Position numbers and translations under genes: made by a program
Source of the DNA: CAYJPA01 sp964371945
Lineage (GTDB): Bacteria; Chloroflexota; Chloroflexia; Thermomicrobiales; UBA6265
NCBI GenBank assembly: GCA_964371945.1
Contig: CAYJPA010000028.1
Location: forward strand, 1-58,729
Direction of reading: 5' to 3'
DNA: 58,729 nucleotides
In this document: one piece after another, positions 27,410-34,993 of the stretch
Layout: every line of letters starts with the position of its first letter
Position numbering within the stretch: position 1 is the stretch's first letter
Notes under the pieces: generated by a model
What the model was told of the DNA's origin: nothing
The model's input: only the letters and a program-made list of their open reading frames with translations
Database searches by the model: none

Positions 27410-28227
27410 GAGCGCTCTGGCACTCGATTGCGTGGACGCTCCGGCGGCGGCGAGTCGGATTGATCTCGCTTCTGTTCGGTATCGTGGTTTTTGAGTCACT
27501 ACAGCCGATCGCGATTGACTCGTTCGGCAACCTTGACCGACTGCAGCCGTTGCTCAAACTTGTGCCACCGTCATTTTGGGCCTTGATGAACGTTACGCCG
27601 GACTTTCTTGAAAATGCCGGGCTTGCCGGTTATCTGTCGCTAGGGTTTACCCATCCAACATATCTGTTTCTGTGCGCGGCAGCCGTTGTATGGTTTGGGA
27701 GTAACGTGCTGGCGGGCGAGATGGAGCGTGGGTCGATTCAGTTCGCTCTCGCTAGACCGGTTTCACGGCCGTTACTTTTCATTTCTCGTCTCATCGCAAT
27801 GCTGGTCGTTACAACGCTGGTTGCCTGCGCGGGTCCCATTGGTATGGCCGCGGGGATGATCGTTTCGCGACCCGAGGGAATCTTCGCCTTCGAGCATTTA
27901 TTCACCGTCGGTCTGGCCGCGTGGCTGCTCTTCTGGTCGATCGCCGGAACAACGCTGCTTTGGTCCGCCGTATCCAGCACAATGAGCCGCGCGGTTGGAA
28001 TCGGAGTCGGGGTCCTCATTGTCTCGTATGTCATTGACTATTTTGCAGCGCTTTGGAGCTTTCTGCGCCCGATCGCTCCACTGAGCGTCTTTCACTATTA
28101 CGATCCGTCGAGCGCGCTCGCGAAGGGTGCGCTCGCGTGGACCTCGGTCGTCGTGCTTGCGCTGGTTGGGATAGCCGGAGCGCTGGCCGGGTATTTCAGT
28201 TTCGTTCGGCGTGATCTGCCTGTTTGA
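27406..28227 (+). CDS. ABC-2 type transporter permease
   Basis: The 273-residue membrane protein has six predicted helices (for example LISLLFGIVVFESL, YLFLCAAAVVWFGSNVLAGE, MLVVTTLVACAGPIGMAAGM, AVGIGVGVLIVSYVIDYFAA). It carries the ABC-2 hallmark GEMERGSIQFALARPVSRP after helix 2. Translation starts at GTG 27406, which overlaps the ATPase stop. It ends with SFVRRDLPV, the short basic tail common in this family. With the upstream ATPase it makes a complete half-transporter exporter. Confidence 0.85.
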   Translation: MRALWHSIAWTLRRRRVGLISLLFGIVVFESLQPIAIDSFGNLDRLQPLLKLVPPSFWALMNVTPDFLENAGLAGYLSLGFTHPTYLFLCAAAVVWFGSNVLAGEMERGSIQFALARPVSRPLLFISRLIAMLVVTTLVACAGPIGMAAGMIVSRPEGIFAFEHLFTVGLAAWLLFWSIAGTTLLWSAVSSTMSRAVGIGVGVLIVSYVIDYFAALWSFLRPIAPLSVFHYYDPSSALAKGALAWTSVVVLALVGIAGALAGYFSFVRRDLPV

Positions 28228-28369
28228 CTCGAGCGTGCGTCAACGCGGAATCACTCTCCTCAGGACAGCCAGACGGCCGCCGGCTCAGACAACAAGAGCC
28301 ATCCGGAACCGGTCACGCGAAGTCTCTCGGATTACCAGGATGCCGTTCACCCCACTCCGGATTCACGGA

Positions 28370-28990
28370 TCAGCGTTGCCCGTTGAACAGGCAACTCAAG
28401 TCGAGCTCGAATCCAGGCAGCAGATTCGATCGAAAGACCGAATCCCCAGCCGGAATCGGTTCGAACTTGTTCTTACCTTTCACGTATCCCTGAATTGTTC
28501 GGCTCTCCGGGTCGACGATCCAATACTCAAGTACCCCTGCCCACTGGTAGAGTCGCTTCTTTTCGCCAAGATCCAGCTCGCGGGTTTCCGGCGAAATCAC
28601 CTCAACAACGAGCTCGGGCCGGCCCATGAATCCATCGACCCCGACGACTCCGCTCTCCAATGACGTGAAGAAGACATCAGGTCTGACCACATCGAATTTC
28701 GAGAGCTCTAGCGGCCAAGGAAGCCGGAAAACAGCGCCAAGATCGTGGGCGTCGACGTGTGTGGAGAGCTTTTCATGAATCCTGGCAACAATGTTCTCGT
28801 GCCGGGTCCCAGGTGCTCCTCGCTTGGCAATGGCGCCGGAGACGAGCTCGACGATCGTACCGTCTTGTGCTGATGCCCGAATCTCATCCGCAAGTGTTCG
28901 CGGGACTGAACCATTTGTCACTGATTCCTCCAATCTGCGACCGTTCATGCTGCCAAGAATGGCGAATCCTGTCAACTTCGATCTTCCCAC
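28370..28990 (-). CDS. Uma2-family (DUF820) PD-(D/E)XK nuclease-like protein, second copy
   Basis: The 206-residue product has the same core as the protein at 18947-19522: GTRHENIVARIHEKLSTHVD, FDVVRPDVFFTSLE, RPELVVEVISPETRELDLGE, KKRLYQWAGVLEYWIVDPES. The PD-(D/E)XK acidic residues are intact. The N-terminus to about residue 15 is uncertain; ATG 28948 would remove 14 residues. The gene lies between an ABC exporter and a TPP enzyme and shares no operon with either. Confidence 0.8.
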   Translation of the reverse strand: MGRSKLTGFAILGSMNGRRLEESVTNGSVPRTLADEIRASAQDGTIVELVSGAIAKRGAPGTRHENIVARIHEKLSTHVDAHDLGAVFRLPWPLELSKFDVVRPDVFFTSLESGVVGVDGFMGRPELVVEVISPETRELDLGEKKRLYQWAGVLEYWIVDPESRTIQGYVKGKNKFEPIPAGDSVFRSNLLPGFELDLSCLFNGQR

Positions 28991-29113
28991 TCATTTCGAA
29001 GTTTTCGCCTCCGGAATTTCGGCAAGCAGATAGGACGTACAATGAGGTGATGTTTTTGAGCGCGGTGTTGTGCGGACCACACGAACACCGCGTGATCCGG
29101 AAAGGAACTATTT

Positions 29114-30790
29114 GTGGCACAGGTGGAAACGCCAATACGCGGGCTCGCTGATCAGGCCGAAGAGCACAAACGCGAGATGACCGGCGGTCAAGCACTCGTC
29201 GATATGCTTAAGCGACAGGGCGTCGATACGCTCTTCGCGCTCCCAGGCGTGCAACTCGACGGCTTCTTCTCGGCACTCTGGGACGATCGGGATTCGTTTA
29301 AGGTCTTCCACACCCGGCATGAGCAGGCGACCGCGTACATGGCCGATGGGTTTGCCCGGGTCAGCGGGAAAGAAGGCGTGTGCGTCGTCGTTCCGGGCCC
29401 AGGATTGCTCAATACGACAGCCGCGCTGTCCACCGCGTACTCCTGCAATTCACCGGTGTTGTGCGTTACCGGACAGATTCGATCCGACTTGATCGAGGTG
29501 GGACGCGGACTCCTGCACGAGATTCCGAATCAACTGGGAATGATCCGCTCGGTCACCAAGCACGCGGCCCGCGCGATGACGCCGCAAGAGATCCCCGGAT
29601 TGGTCGATGAGGCGTTCCGGCAGTTGCGAACCGGCCGGCCCCGTCCGGTAGAGATCGAGATCCCGCCGGACACGCTCTTCGCGGTCGACAATGTGGAGCT
29701 GCTCGCTCCAACCGCGCAACGAGCACATGCCGGCGGCGATCCCGATCTGATCGAACAGGCCGCGAAGCTCCTTGGCGAAGCCAAATCGCCGCTCATTTAC
29801 TCGGGCGGCGGAATGCAGCGATCGGGCGCGACGGAAGAATTGCTGGCGCTGGCTGAGATGCTGCAGGCGCCCGTTGTCGTCTCTCGCAACGGGAAAGGCA
29901 CGATCAGCGATCGCCACTATCTGGCACACGGCTGGATCGCAGATCGAGGCCTCTATGAGAAGGCCGATGTCATTCTGGTGCTCGGTTCTCGATTCACGTC
30001 GGATTTCGACGGAGTGCGTGTGCTTGGTCCTGACCAGAAGCTGATTCGGATCGACATCGACCCTGAGGAGATCGGCCGCAATACAGCGCCGACGATCGGC
30101 ATCGAAGCTGATGTCAAGGGCGCACTCGGTGTGCTGGTGAGTCGCGTTCCGTCCTTCAACCGGTCGCGGCCCTCACGCAAAGACGAAATGCTTGCTCTTC
30201 AGGCGGAGATTCGCGCACGAGTTGATTCGATCGAACCGCAGGCCAGCTTCGCGAAGGCGATTCGAGCTGAGCTCCCCGATGATGGCATCCTTGTCAGCGA
30301 GATGACTCAGATCGGTTACTACTCCAGCCTCGCGCTTCCGGTCTATCAACCGAACACCTTCTTGACGCCGGGCTATCAAGGCACGTTGGGTTGTGGCTAC
30401 TGCATCGCGCTCGGCGCCAAAGTCGGGCGGCCCGATCTGCCGGTGGTTTCAATCAACGGCGATGGTGGATTTGGCTTCACCATGAACGAGCTCGCGACCA
30501 TGGCGCAGCACAACATCGGCGTCGTCACGGTTGTCTTCAACGACAGCGCGTATGGCAATGTTCGCCGGATGCAGAAGTACGACTACGACAACCGGATCAT
30601 CGCATCCGATCTCCAGAATCCGGACTTCATGAAGCTCGCGGATGCATTCGGCGTGAGCGGACATCGAGCTCACACCGCCGACGAGCTGCGTATTGCGTTG
30701 CGGGAGTCGATCAAGGCCGATGAACCGACGTTGATCGAAGTGCCGGTTGAAGAGATGCCAAATCCGTGGACGGTGCTTGGGCTGAGGTAG
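29114..30790 (+). CDS. Thiamine-diphosphate-dependent enzyme (acetolactate synthase large-subunit family)
   Basis: The 558-residue protein has the three-domain ThDP architecture. The N-terminal pyrimidine domain holds the activating Glu in FHTRHEQATAYMADGFARVS, followed by VVPGPGLLNTTAALSTAYSC. The central domain is at about 190-330 (LIYSGGGMQRSGATEELL). The pyrophosphate domain has the GDG...N Mg/ThDP motif in NGDGGFGFTMNELATMAQHN and VVTVVFNDSAYGNVRRMQK. Details of the PGPG region differ from canonical IlvB, and no small subunit follows, so isoleucine/valine synthesis is possible but not shown. GGAAAGGAAC precedes the GTG start. A heptamer array begins directly after its stop. Confidence 0.8.
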   Translation: MAQVETPIRGLADQAEEHKREMTGGQALVDMLKRQGVDTLFALPGVQLDGFFSALWDDRDSFKVFHTRHEQATAYMADGFARVSGKEGVCVVVPGPGLLNTTAALSTAYSCNSPVLCVTGQIRSDLIEVGRGLLHEIPNQLGMIRSVTKHAARAMTPQEIPGLVDEAFRQLRTGRPRPVEIEIPPDTLFAVDNVELLAPTAQRAHAGGDPDLIEQAAKLLGEAKSPLIYSGGGMQRSGATEELLALAEMLQAPVVVSRNGKGTISDRHYLAHGWIADRGLYEKADVILVLGSRFTSDFDGVRVLGPDQKLIRIDIDPEEIGRNTAPTIGIEADVKGALGVLVSRVPSFNRSRPSRKDEMLALQAEIRARVDSIEPQASFAKAIRAELPDDGILVSEMTQIGYYSSLALPVYQPNTFLTPGYQGTLGCGYCIALGAKVGRPDLPVVSINGDGGFGFTMNELATMAQHNIGVVTVVFNDSAYGNVRRMQKYDYDNRIIASDLQNPDFMKLADAFGVSGHRAHTADELRIALRESIKADEPTLIEVPVEEMPNPWTVLGLR

Positions 30791-30818
30791 CTCCAAGCTC
30801 CAAGCTCCAAGCTCCAAA
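30791..30818. repeat. Heptanucleotide tandem array CTCCAAG (x4)
   Basis: Three perfect CTCCAAG units and a fourth ending in A instead of G begin on the first base after the stop codon of the ThDP enzyme. On the minus strand the unit reads CTTGGAG, close to the CTTGAAG/CTTGTAG array at 51601-51663. Slippage-generated heptamer arrays of this type occur in several bacterial phyla. Confidence 0.8.
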
Positions 30819-30834
30819 AAGAGGATCGCACACA

Positions 30835-30862
30835 CCGGGGCTGGCCAATAGGCCGGCCCCGG
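30835..30862 (+). terminator. GC-rich hairpin, probable transcription terminator
   Basis: CCGGGGCTGGCC (30835-30846) and GGCCGGCCCCGG (30851-30862) form a 12-pair stem with one G-T wobble and an AATA loop, 45 bases behind the ThDP-enzyme gene and before the convergent thrC end. There is no U-tract directly behind it, so termination strength is uncertain. Its position between convergent genes suggests bidirectional use. Confidence 0.55.
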
Positions 30863-30918
30863 CGGCTTTCGAGGGGATTCATGCTTTTTCGCTTTGCAAG
30901 GATATGGCTGACCTTGGG

Positions 30919-32073
30919 TCAGGGTCTCCCATGTAGTAACTTCCCGATCGTGTCCGTTGCCTTGAGTCCGGAACCGGAGAGCACGATCACGGTGCGCTCG
31001 CTAGGGCGGATTTGTCCGCCGGCGATGAGTTTTCGTGCGCCTGCAATCGCGACGGCAGAGGTGGGCTCGACATAGATGCCGTGAGACGCGGCCAGTTTCA
31101 GGCCGCCGGCGATCTCGGCTTCATCGACCGCGACCGCTCCGCCGCGTGTTGCCTGGATGGCGGCCAGCAATTCGCGGCCGCGAACCGGATTCGCAATTGA
31201 CGTGCCCTCCGCGATCGTCGGAGTTCGCGGAAACGGTTTCGTGTCGCTTGCGCCAGAGGAAACCGCGAGATTGACCGGGGCGCAGGCTGCAGGCTGGGCG
31301 GCGTAGAGTCTGGGCAATGCTCCTATCTCGCCGGCTGCTATGAGCGATGCGAACGCGAGGTATGCGCCGAATAGCATGCTTCCGCTGCCGACCGGGACAA
31401 CCGCCACATCGGGAACTTCGAAGCCGAGCTGCTCCCAAACCTCGAACGCCCACGTTTTCACGCCCTCGATGAAGAATGGGTGCCAGTTGTGGCTCGCGTA
31501 CGTTGAGCCGGGCGCACTTGCGGCGGCTCGAATCGCCGCACGCGCGACATCGTCGCGGGAACCTTCGACCTTGACGACGGTTGCGCCGGTAGCCTCCGAC
31601 TGCACCAGTTTTCCGGGAGACGCCGCCGCGGGGGCAAAGACTGTGCACACGATTCCCGCACCAGCCGCGTAGGCCGAGATCGCGGCCGCTGCATTGCCAG
31701 ACGAGTCTTCCACGGCATGCGTCGCGCCCATCAGCCGCAAGGCAGAAACGAGCACCGCGGCGCCCCGGTCTTTGTAACTGCCGGACGGAGAGAGGTAGTC
31801 AAGTTTGCACGTCGCACGTGCGCCATCGATGTTGAGATTGACGAGCGGCGTCGTGACTTCACCAAGGGAAATCGATTCTTCCCGCCCGACCGGCAGCGAA
31901 CCGGCGTAGCGCCAAAGCCCGGTCTGGTTCGTATCGATCATCCCCCGGTCAAAGCGACGCTCGATATCCCATCTCAACGGTCCCTCGCAGCGGGCGCATT
32001 GCCATACGTCTTTGGTGGCGTTCAAGCGATCGCCACAGCGTTCGCAAACCAGATTCCACGATCTCAACAACAT
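30919..32073 (-). CDS. thrC: Threonine synthase
   Basis: The roughly 384-residue PLP enzyme converts O-phosphohomoserine to threonine. It begins with a zinc-ribbon-like segment (LVCERCGDRLNATKDVWQCA, then RCEGPLRW), typical of this branch. The PLP Lys is in YLSPSGSYKDRGAAVLVSAL. Phosphate-pocket and substrate motifs are DSSGNAAAAISAYAAGAGI, VVPVGSGSMLFGAYLAF and VLSGSGLKATDTI. ATG 32073 is chosen because the domain begins there and GGGAGA lies just upstream; the frame upstream is open but not conserved. It is divergent from a ferredoxin gene. Threonine deaminase lies 5 kb downstream. Confidence 0.9.
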   Translation of the reverse strand: MLLRSWNLVCERCGDRLNATKDVWQCARCEGPLRWDIERRFDRGMIDTNQTGLWRYAGSLPVGREESISLGEVTTPLVNLNIDGARATCKLDYLSPSGSYKDRGAAVLVSALRLMGATHAVEDSSGNAAAAISAYAAGAGIVCTVFAPAAASPGKLVQSEATGATVVKVEGSRDDVARAAIRAAASAPGSTYASHNWHPFFIEGVKTWAFEVWEQLGFEVPDVAVVPVGSGSMLFGAYLAFASLIAAGEIGALPRLYAAQPAACAPVNLAVSSGASDTKPFPRTPTIAEGTSIANPVRGRELLAAIQATRGGAVAVDEAEIAGGLKLAASHGIYVEPTSAVAIAGARKLIAGGQIRPSERTVIVLSGSGLKATDTIGKLLHGRP

Positions 32074-32297
32074 TCTCCCATCCGAACAGACAGCGATGCG
32101 GACGCATCCTAGCCGATGAACAGCAACCACAAATCCAGGCCAGCGCAGATTGTGCTCCGCATCCTGTTCGACCGCTTGAGCCGGGTTGTTATACTGGTTT
32201 CGTCCGCAAGTTCGTCGCCGACGAGCGCCTGTTGCAAGACAGCGGACCCAGCGCATAGCTTCAAATGAACTCCCGCGTGGGGAGGAGGTACTGAGCG

Positions 32298-32540
32298 ATG
32301 GCTTATGTCATCACCCAGCCGTGCATTGGGACGAAAGACGCGTCCTGTGTCGAGGTCTGCCCGGTCGACTGTATCCATTCGGATGACGCCGCCGAGCAGT
32401 ATTTCATCAACCCCGACGAGTGCATCGACTGTGGCGTCTGCGCCGAAGTCTGTCCGGTAGAGGCCATTTTCTTCGAGGACGATGTTCCCGAGCAGTGGAT
32501 GTCGTTCATCGTGCAGAACAAGGAGTACTTCGCAAAGTAG
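32298..32540 (+). CDS. Seven-iron ferredoxin
   Basis: The 80-residue electron carrier has two clusters. CIGTKDASCVEVCPVDCIH gives the C-x7-C-x3-C-P pattern of a 3Fe-4S/4Fe-4S pair, and CIDCGVCAEVCPVEAIFFED is a classical 4Fe-4S motif. Length and the acidic C-terminal part (VPEQWMSFIVQNKEYFAK) match the FdxA type of Actinobacteria and Chloroflexota. A strong ribosome binding site (GGGGAGGAGGTACTGAGCG) indicates high expression. A TTATACT element at about 32189-32195 may be its -10 box, but no well-spaced -35 is evident. Confidence 0.95.
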   Translation: MAYVITQPCIGTKDASCVEVCPVDCIHSDDAAEQYFINPDECIDCGVCAEVCPVEAIFFEDDVPEQWMSFIVQNKEYFAK

Positions 32541-32575
32541 CTCCGCGATGGCCTCAATCGAGACGGGAGCCAAAG

Positions 32576-32604
32576 GAGGGGCGTGGACAAGTCCGCGCCC
32601 CTCC
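32576..32604. terminator. Strong hairpin between convergent genes (bidirectional terminator)
   Basis: GGAGGGCGTGGAC and GTCCGCGCCCCTCC pair over 13 positions, with one bulged C and one G-T wobble, around an AA tip. It lies between the ferredoxin stop (32540) and the end of the convergent pseudophosphatase gene (32618), the expected place for a shared terminator. No poly-T tract follows. Confidence 0.6.
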
Positions 32605-32617
32605 TGCTATTCGCCCT

Positions 32618-34789
32618 CTAGTTGAATGAAGCGCGCCAAACCCCGTCTGGGGTGACGAAGTAGATCACGCCCGCGTTCTCGTCAACCGCAAAGTCAACTG
32701 TTTCACTGAACGCATTAGTCGCGGCTCCGTTGAAGTTCAAGTGTGACGGAGCCGGCGCCAGGTAGAGAATCCGCTCCTGCGACACGGCGTCATATCGAAC
32801 AAGCTCGCCTCGTTTGTTGTCGATCTCGACAACGTAGAGATAGGCCAATTCGGTACCGCCGTACAATCCGACCATCGACGCCCGGTCGCTAGCATCGGGA
32901 ATCTGGTATCTCTCTCCAACCTTCCCGCGATTGAAGCTGAAAATCGACCCATCAGTGGTCAACAGGTAGATATCGGTATCGACCACCATGTCGACCACGT
33001 GCGTGGCGTGTTTGACCGCTTTGTCATTCAGCCACTCCACTGGTTGCTCATCGAGCTGGCTGCCATCGAATTTGTTGATCTGCTTTGCGTTGGCGTCGAA
33101 GAGGTAGTAACTCCCCTTGTAGGCCCCGGTGGCCCGCGCGTTCCACCCGTCACCGGCGGTTGACGAAGCGATTCGAGAAGAGGACCAGGTCATGCTTTCG
33201 TCAAGCCTGAAGAGGGAACGGCCGTCGGTCACCAGGAGATCTTCGCCATCGACCGCGGCGGAAACGATGCTTCGGACCGTCAAACCATCGATCTTGACGC
33301 CAGGTTCCAGCATTGACATCAACTGTTGCTTGGACTCGTCAATCTGATAGACACCGCCGGCGATCAAAAACAGACTGGAGCCCACCTGGATCAGTTGCGG
33401 TTTTTCCACATTCAGATTTTCAGGGATGGTGCCGATGCGCTTCATTTCGGTGAACCGGCCCACTCCGTTCCAACGGTCCTCGACTTCAGCCAAATCGTTC
33501 CGCCAATCGCTGATGAGATCGGAATCGGCGCCATTAGCAAGTGCGTTGTCGAGGGAATTGTTGGCGAGCTCGATATGTGATGCGGCAGCGTCTCGCGAGG
33601 TTGCGGATTGAGCCTGGAGGATCTCGATCTCCGCGACACTCAAGAAAAGGTCTTGCTTCGCGGCTCGCGTGTCGCGCACGTTCTGCGTTACCGCTACCGA
33701 TGCGACGACCAGCAACACGGCTATCAGTGCGGCGAAGCTCCTCCGCGAATGTGGAAGGCGCAGACCGCGCGGCAGCCAAGCCCTGAACCAGGGAGTGAAT
33801 GTCGGATGGTGTGGCGCGACATAGCGATGGAGGCTTCCCGCGCCAACGGGCGCGGATGTGCGCCGATATGATTCCAGTGGGAGGCATTCAACCTCACGGC
33901 GGCCGAAGAGGCGCTCGCTTGTTTCGATTAGCCGCTCTCGCCATTGATCTCGCTTGATCGCACGCCGCTGCCGCGGGTCAACCAGAAAACCCAGTTCAGA
34001 GCGACCTGAGGCGCTTCCGGGCTGGGAGTGCCAAATCCGTTCGATCTCGGCCATGCGGGCTTCATTCACGGATCGTGCCGCGGCTTTGTCGCACCGAATC
34101 CAGGCGGCGTACGCATCCTCTACTCCAGATGCGGCCAATCCCTCTTCGACCCGGGTGACCACGTTCTCCTCGGTCAGGTCATCGAACGAACCAAACTCCG
34201 GCTTCGCGAGGACTCGCCCGACTGAGCTCTCGCCAAGCATGAATTGATCGCCGGAACCGATAATGGTTCGCCGGAATCGAGGGCGAGGAACGGGTGAGAA
34301 GCCAAGCGGTTCCGGTTCTTCGCTGTCCGACCACGGCATGAACCCAGGCTCCCAGGTCGCGAGATCGGGGACACCGTACATTCGACCATCCTGGAAAATA
34401 AGCACCTGGCCCGGCGGAACGTACCCGATCGTTGCGTGTTGTCCGTCGATTGCAACAGCAGTGACTCCGGTATATGCGCGCAGGCTGCCGTGGGTCCGGT
34501 GGTTTGCCGCACGCACCGCGTCGTTGGCGGCGGCAAAGGCCCGGTAAAGTCCTGGTTCGATCCCAACCTTGATCGCCACGATCACCGCTTCTTCGAACGC
34601 GGCCAATGCGGCGGCGGCAGTAAGGAAGCCGTGAGGCGTGCGATTGACGGGCTCGGCGACGGCCAGCAGACGCACGCCGGTGCTGGTTGTCCGATCGAAA
34701 AAGAGCTGCGCGACGGGATCATCCACGTCGTCAAGGGATACAGAGTCGACCATTTTGACTTCGCGGTCAACGGAATGATTGACATTCAT
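32618..34789 (-). CDS. Membrane pseudophosphatase: PP2C-like fold, one TM helix, repeat-rich outer domain
   Basis: The roughly 723-residue protein has three parts. Residues 30-230 follow a PP2C (PPM) pattern, but the metal-binding motifs are altered: LLAVAEPVNRTPHGFLTA stands where PP2Cs have VADGMGG, ATIGYVPPGQVLIFQDGRM replaces the VGDSRAYL.DG motif, and GSGDQFMLGESSVGRVL lacks the Asp-Gly of SDG. A single transmembrane helix (SFAALIAVLLVVASVAV) lies at about 352-368. The C-terminal 330 residues contain beta-propeller-like repeats (FLIAGGVYQID, LLVTDGRSLFRLD, YYLFDANAKQINKF, IYLLTTDGSIFSFN, VIYFVTPDGVWRA). A catalytically dead cytoplasmic sensor tied to an outer propeller is inferred. Start 34789 is uncertain (34753 possible). 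It follows the TPR gene by about 200 bases. Confidence 0.6.
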   Translation of the reverse strand: MNVNHSVDREVKMVDSVSLDDVDDPVAQLFFDRTTSTGVRLLAVAEPVNRTPHGFLTAAAALAAFEEAVIVAIKVGIEPGLYRAFAAANDAVRAANHRTHGSLRAYTGVTAVAIDGQHATIGYVPPGQVLIFQDGRMYGVPDLATWEPGFMPWSDSEEPEPLGFSPVPRPRFRRTIIGSGDQFMLGESSVGRVLAKPEFGSFDDLTEENVVTRVEEGLAASGVEDAYAAWIRCDKAAARSVNEARMAEIERIWHSQPGSASGRSELGFLVDPRQRRAIKRDQWRERLIETSERLFGRREVECLPLESYRRTSAPVGAGSLHRYVAPHHPTFTPWFRAWLPRGLRLPHSRRSFAALIAVLLVVASVAVTQNVRDTRAAKQDLFLSVAEIEILQAQSATSRDAAASHIELANNSLDNALANGADSDLISDWRNDLAEVEDRWNGVGRFTEMKRIGTIPENLNVEKPQLIQVGSSLFLIAGGVYQIDESKQQLMSMLEPGVKIDGLTVRSIVSAAVDGEDLLVTDGRSLFRLDESMTWSSSRIASSTAGDGWNARATGAYKGSYYLFDANAKQINKFDGSQLDEQPVEWLNDKAVKHATHVVDMVVDTDIYLLTTDGSIFSFNRGKVGERYQIPDASDRASMVGLYGGTELAYLYVVEIDNKRGELVRYDAVSQERILYLAPAPSHLNFNGAATNAFSETVDFAVDENAGVIYFVTPDGVWRASFN

Positions 34790-34993
34790 GGTGACGACCG
34801 ATCTGGCCCTAAGACGGACGATACGACCGTTCTGGCGGGCTCCCACAAGCCCACGGTAGCCGTTTCGCGTCTCTTCCGAGGCTCAGCCGGGCGGGAGAAG
34901 ACCACGTGTACGGACCGCCGTTCATACAATAACAGCAAGGCGTACGTACGTCTAGTATTTTCCGCATGAATATTGCCGCGTTGTCACGGCACT

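Noticed and set aside
32618..34846. Active PP2C phosphatase annotation for the 32.6-34.8 kb gene
   Set aside because: The residues normally coordinating the metals are substituted in all three motifs, so activity should not be assumed.
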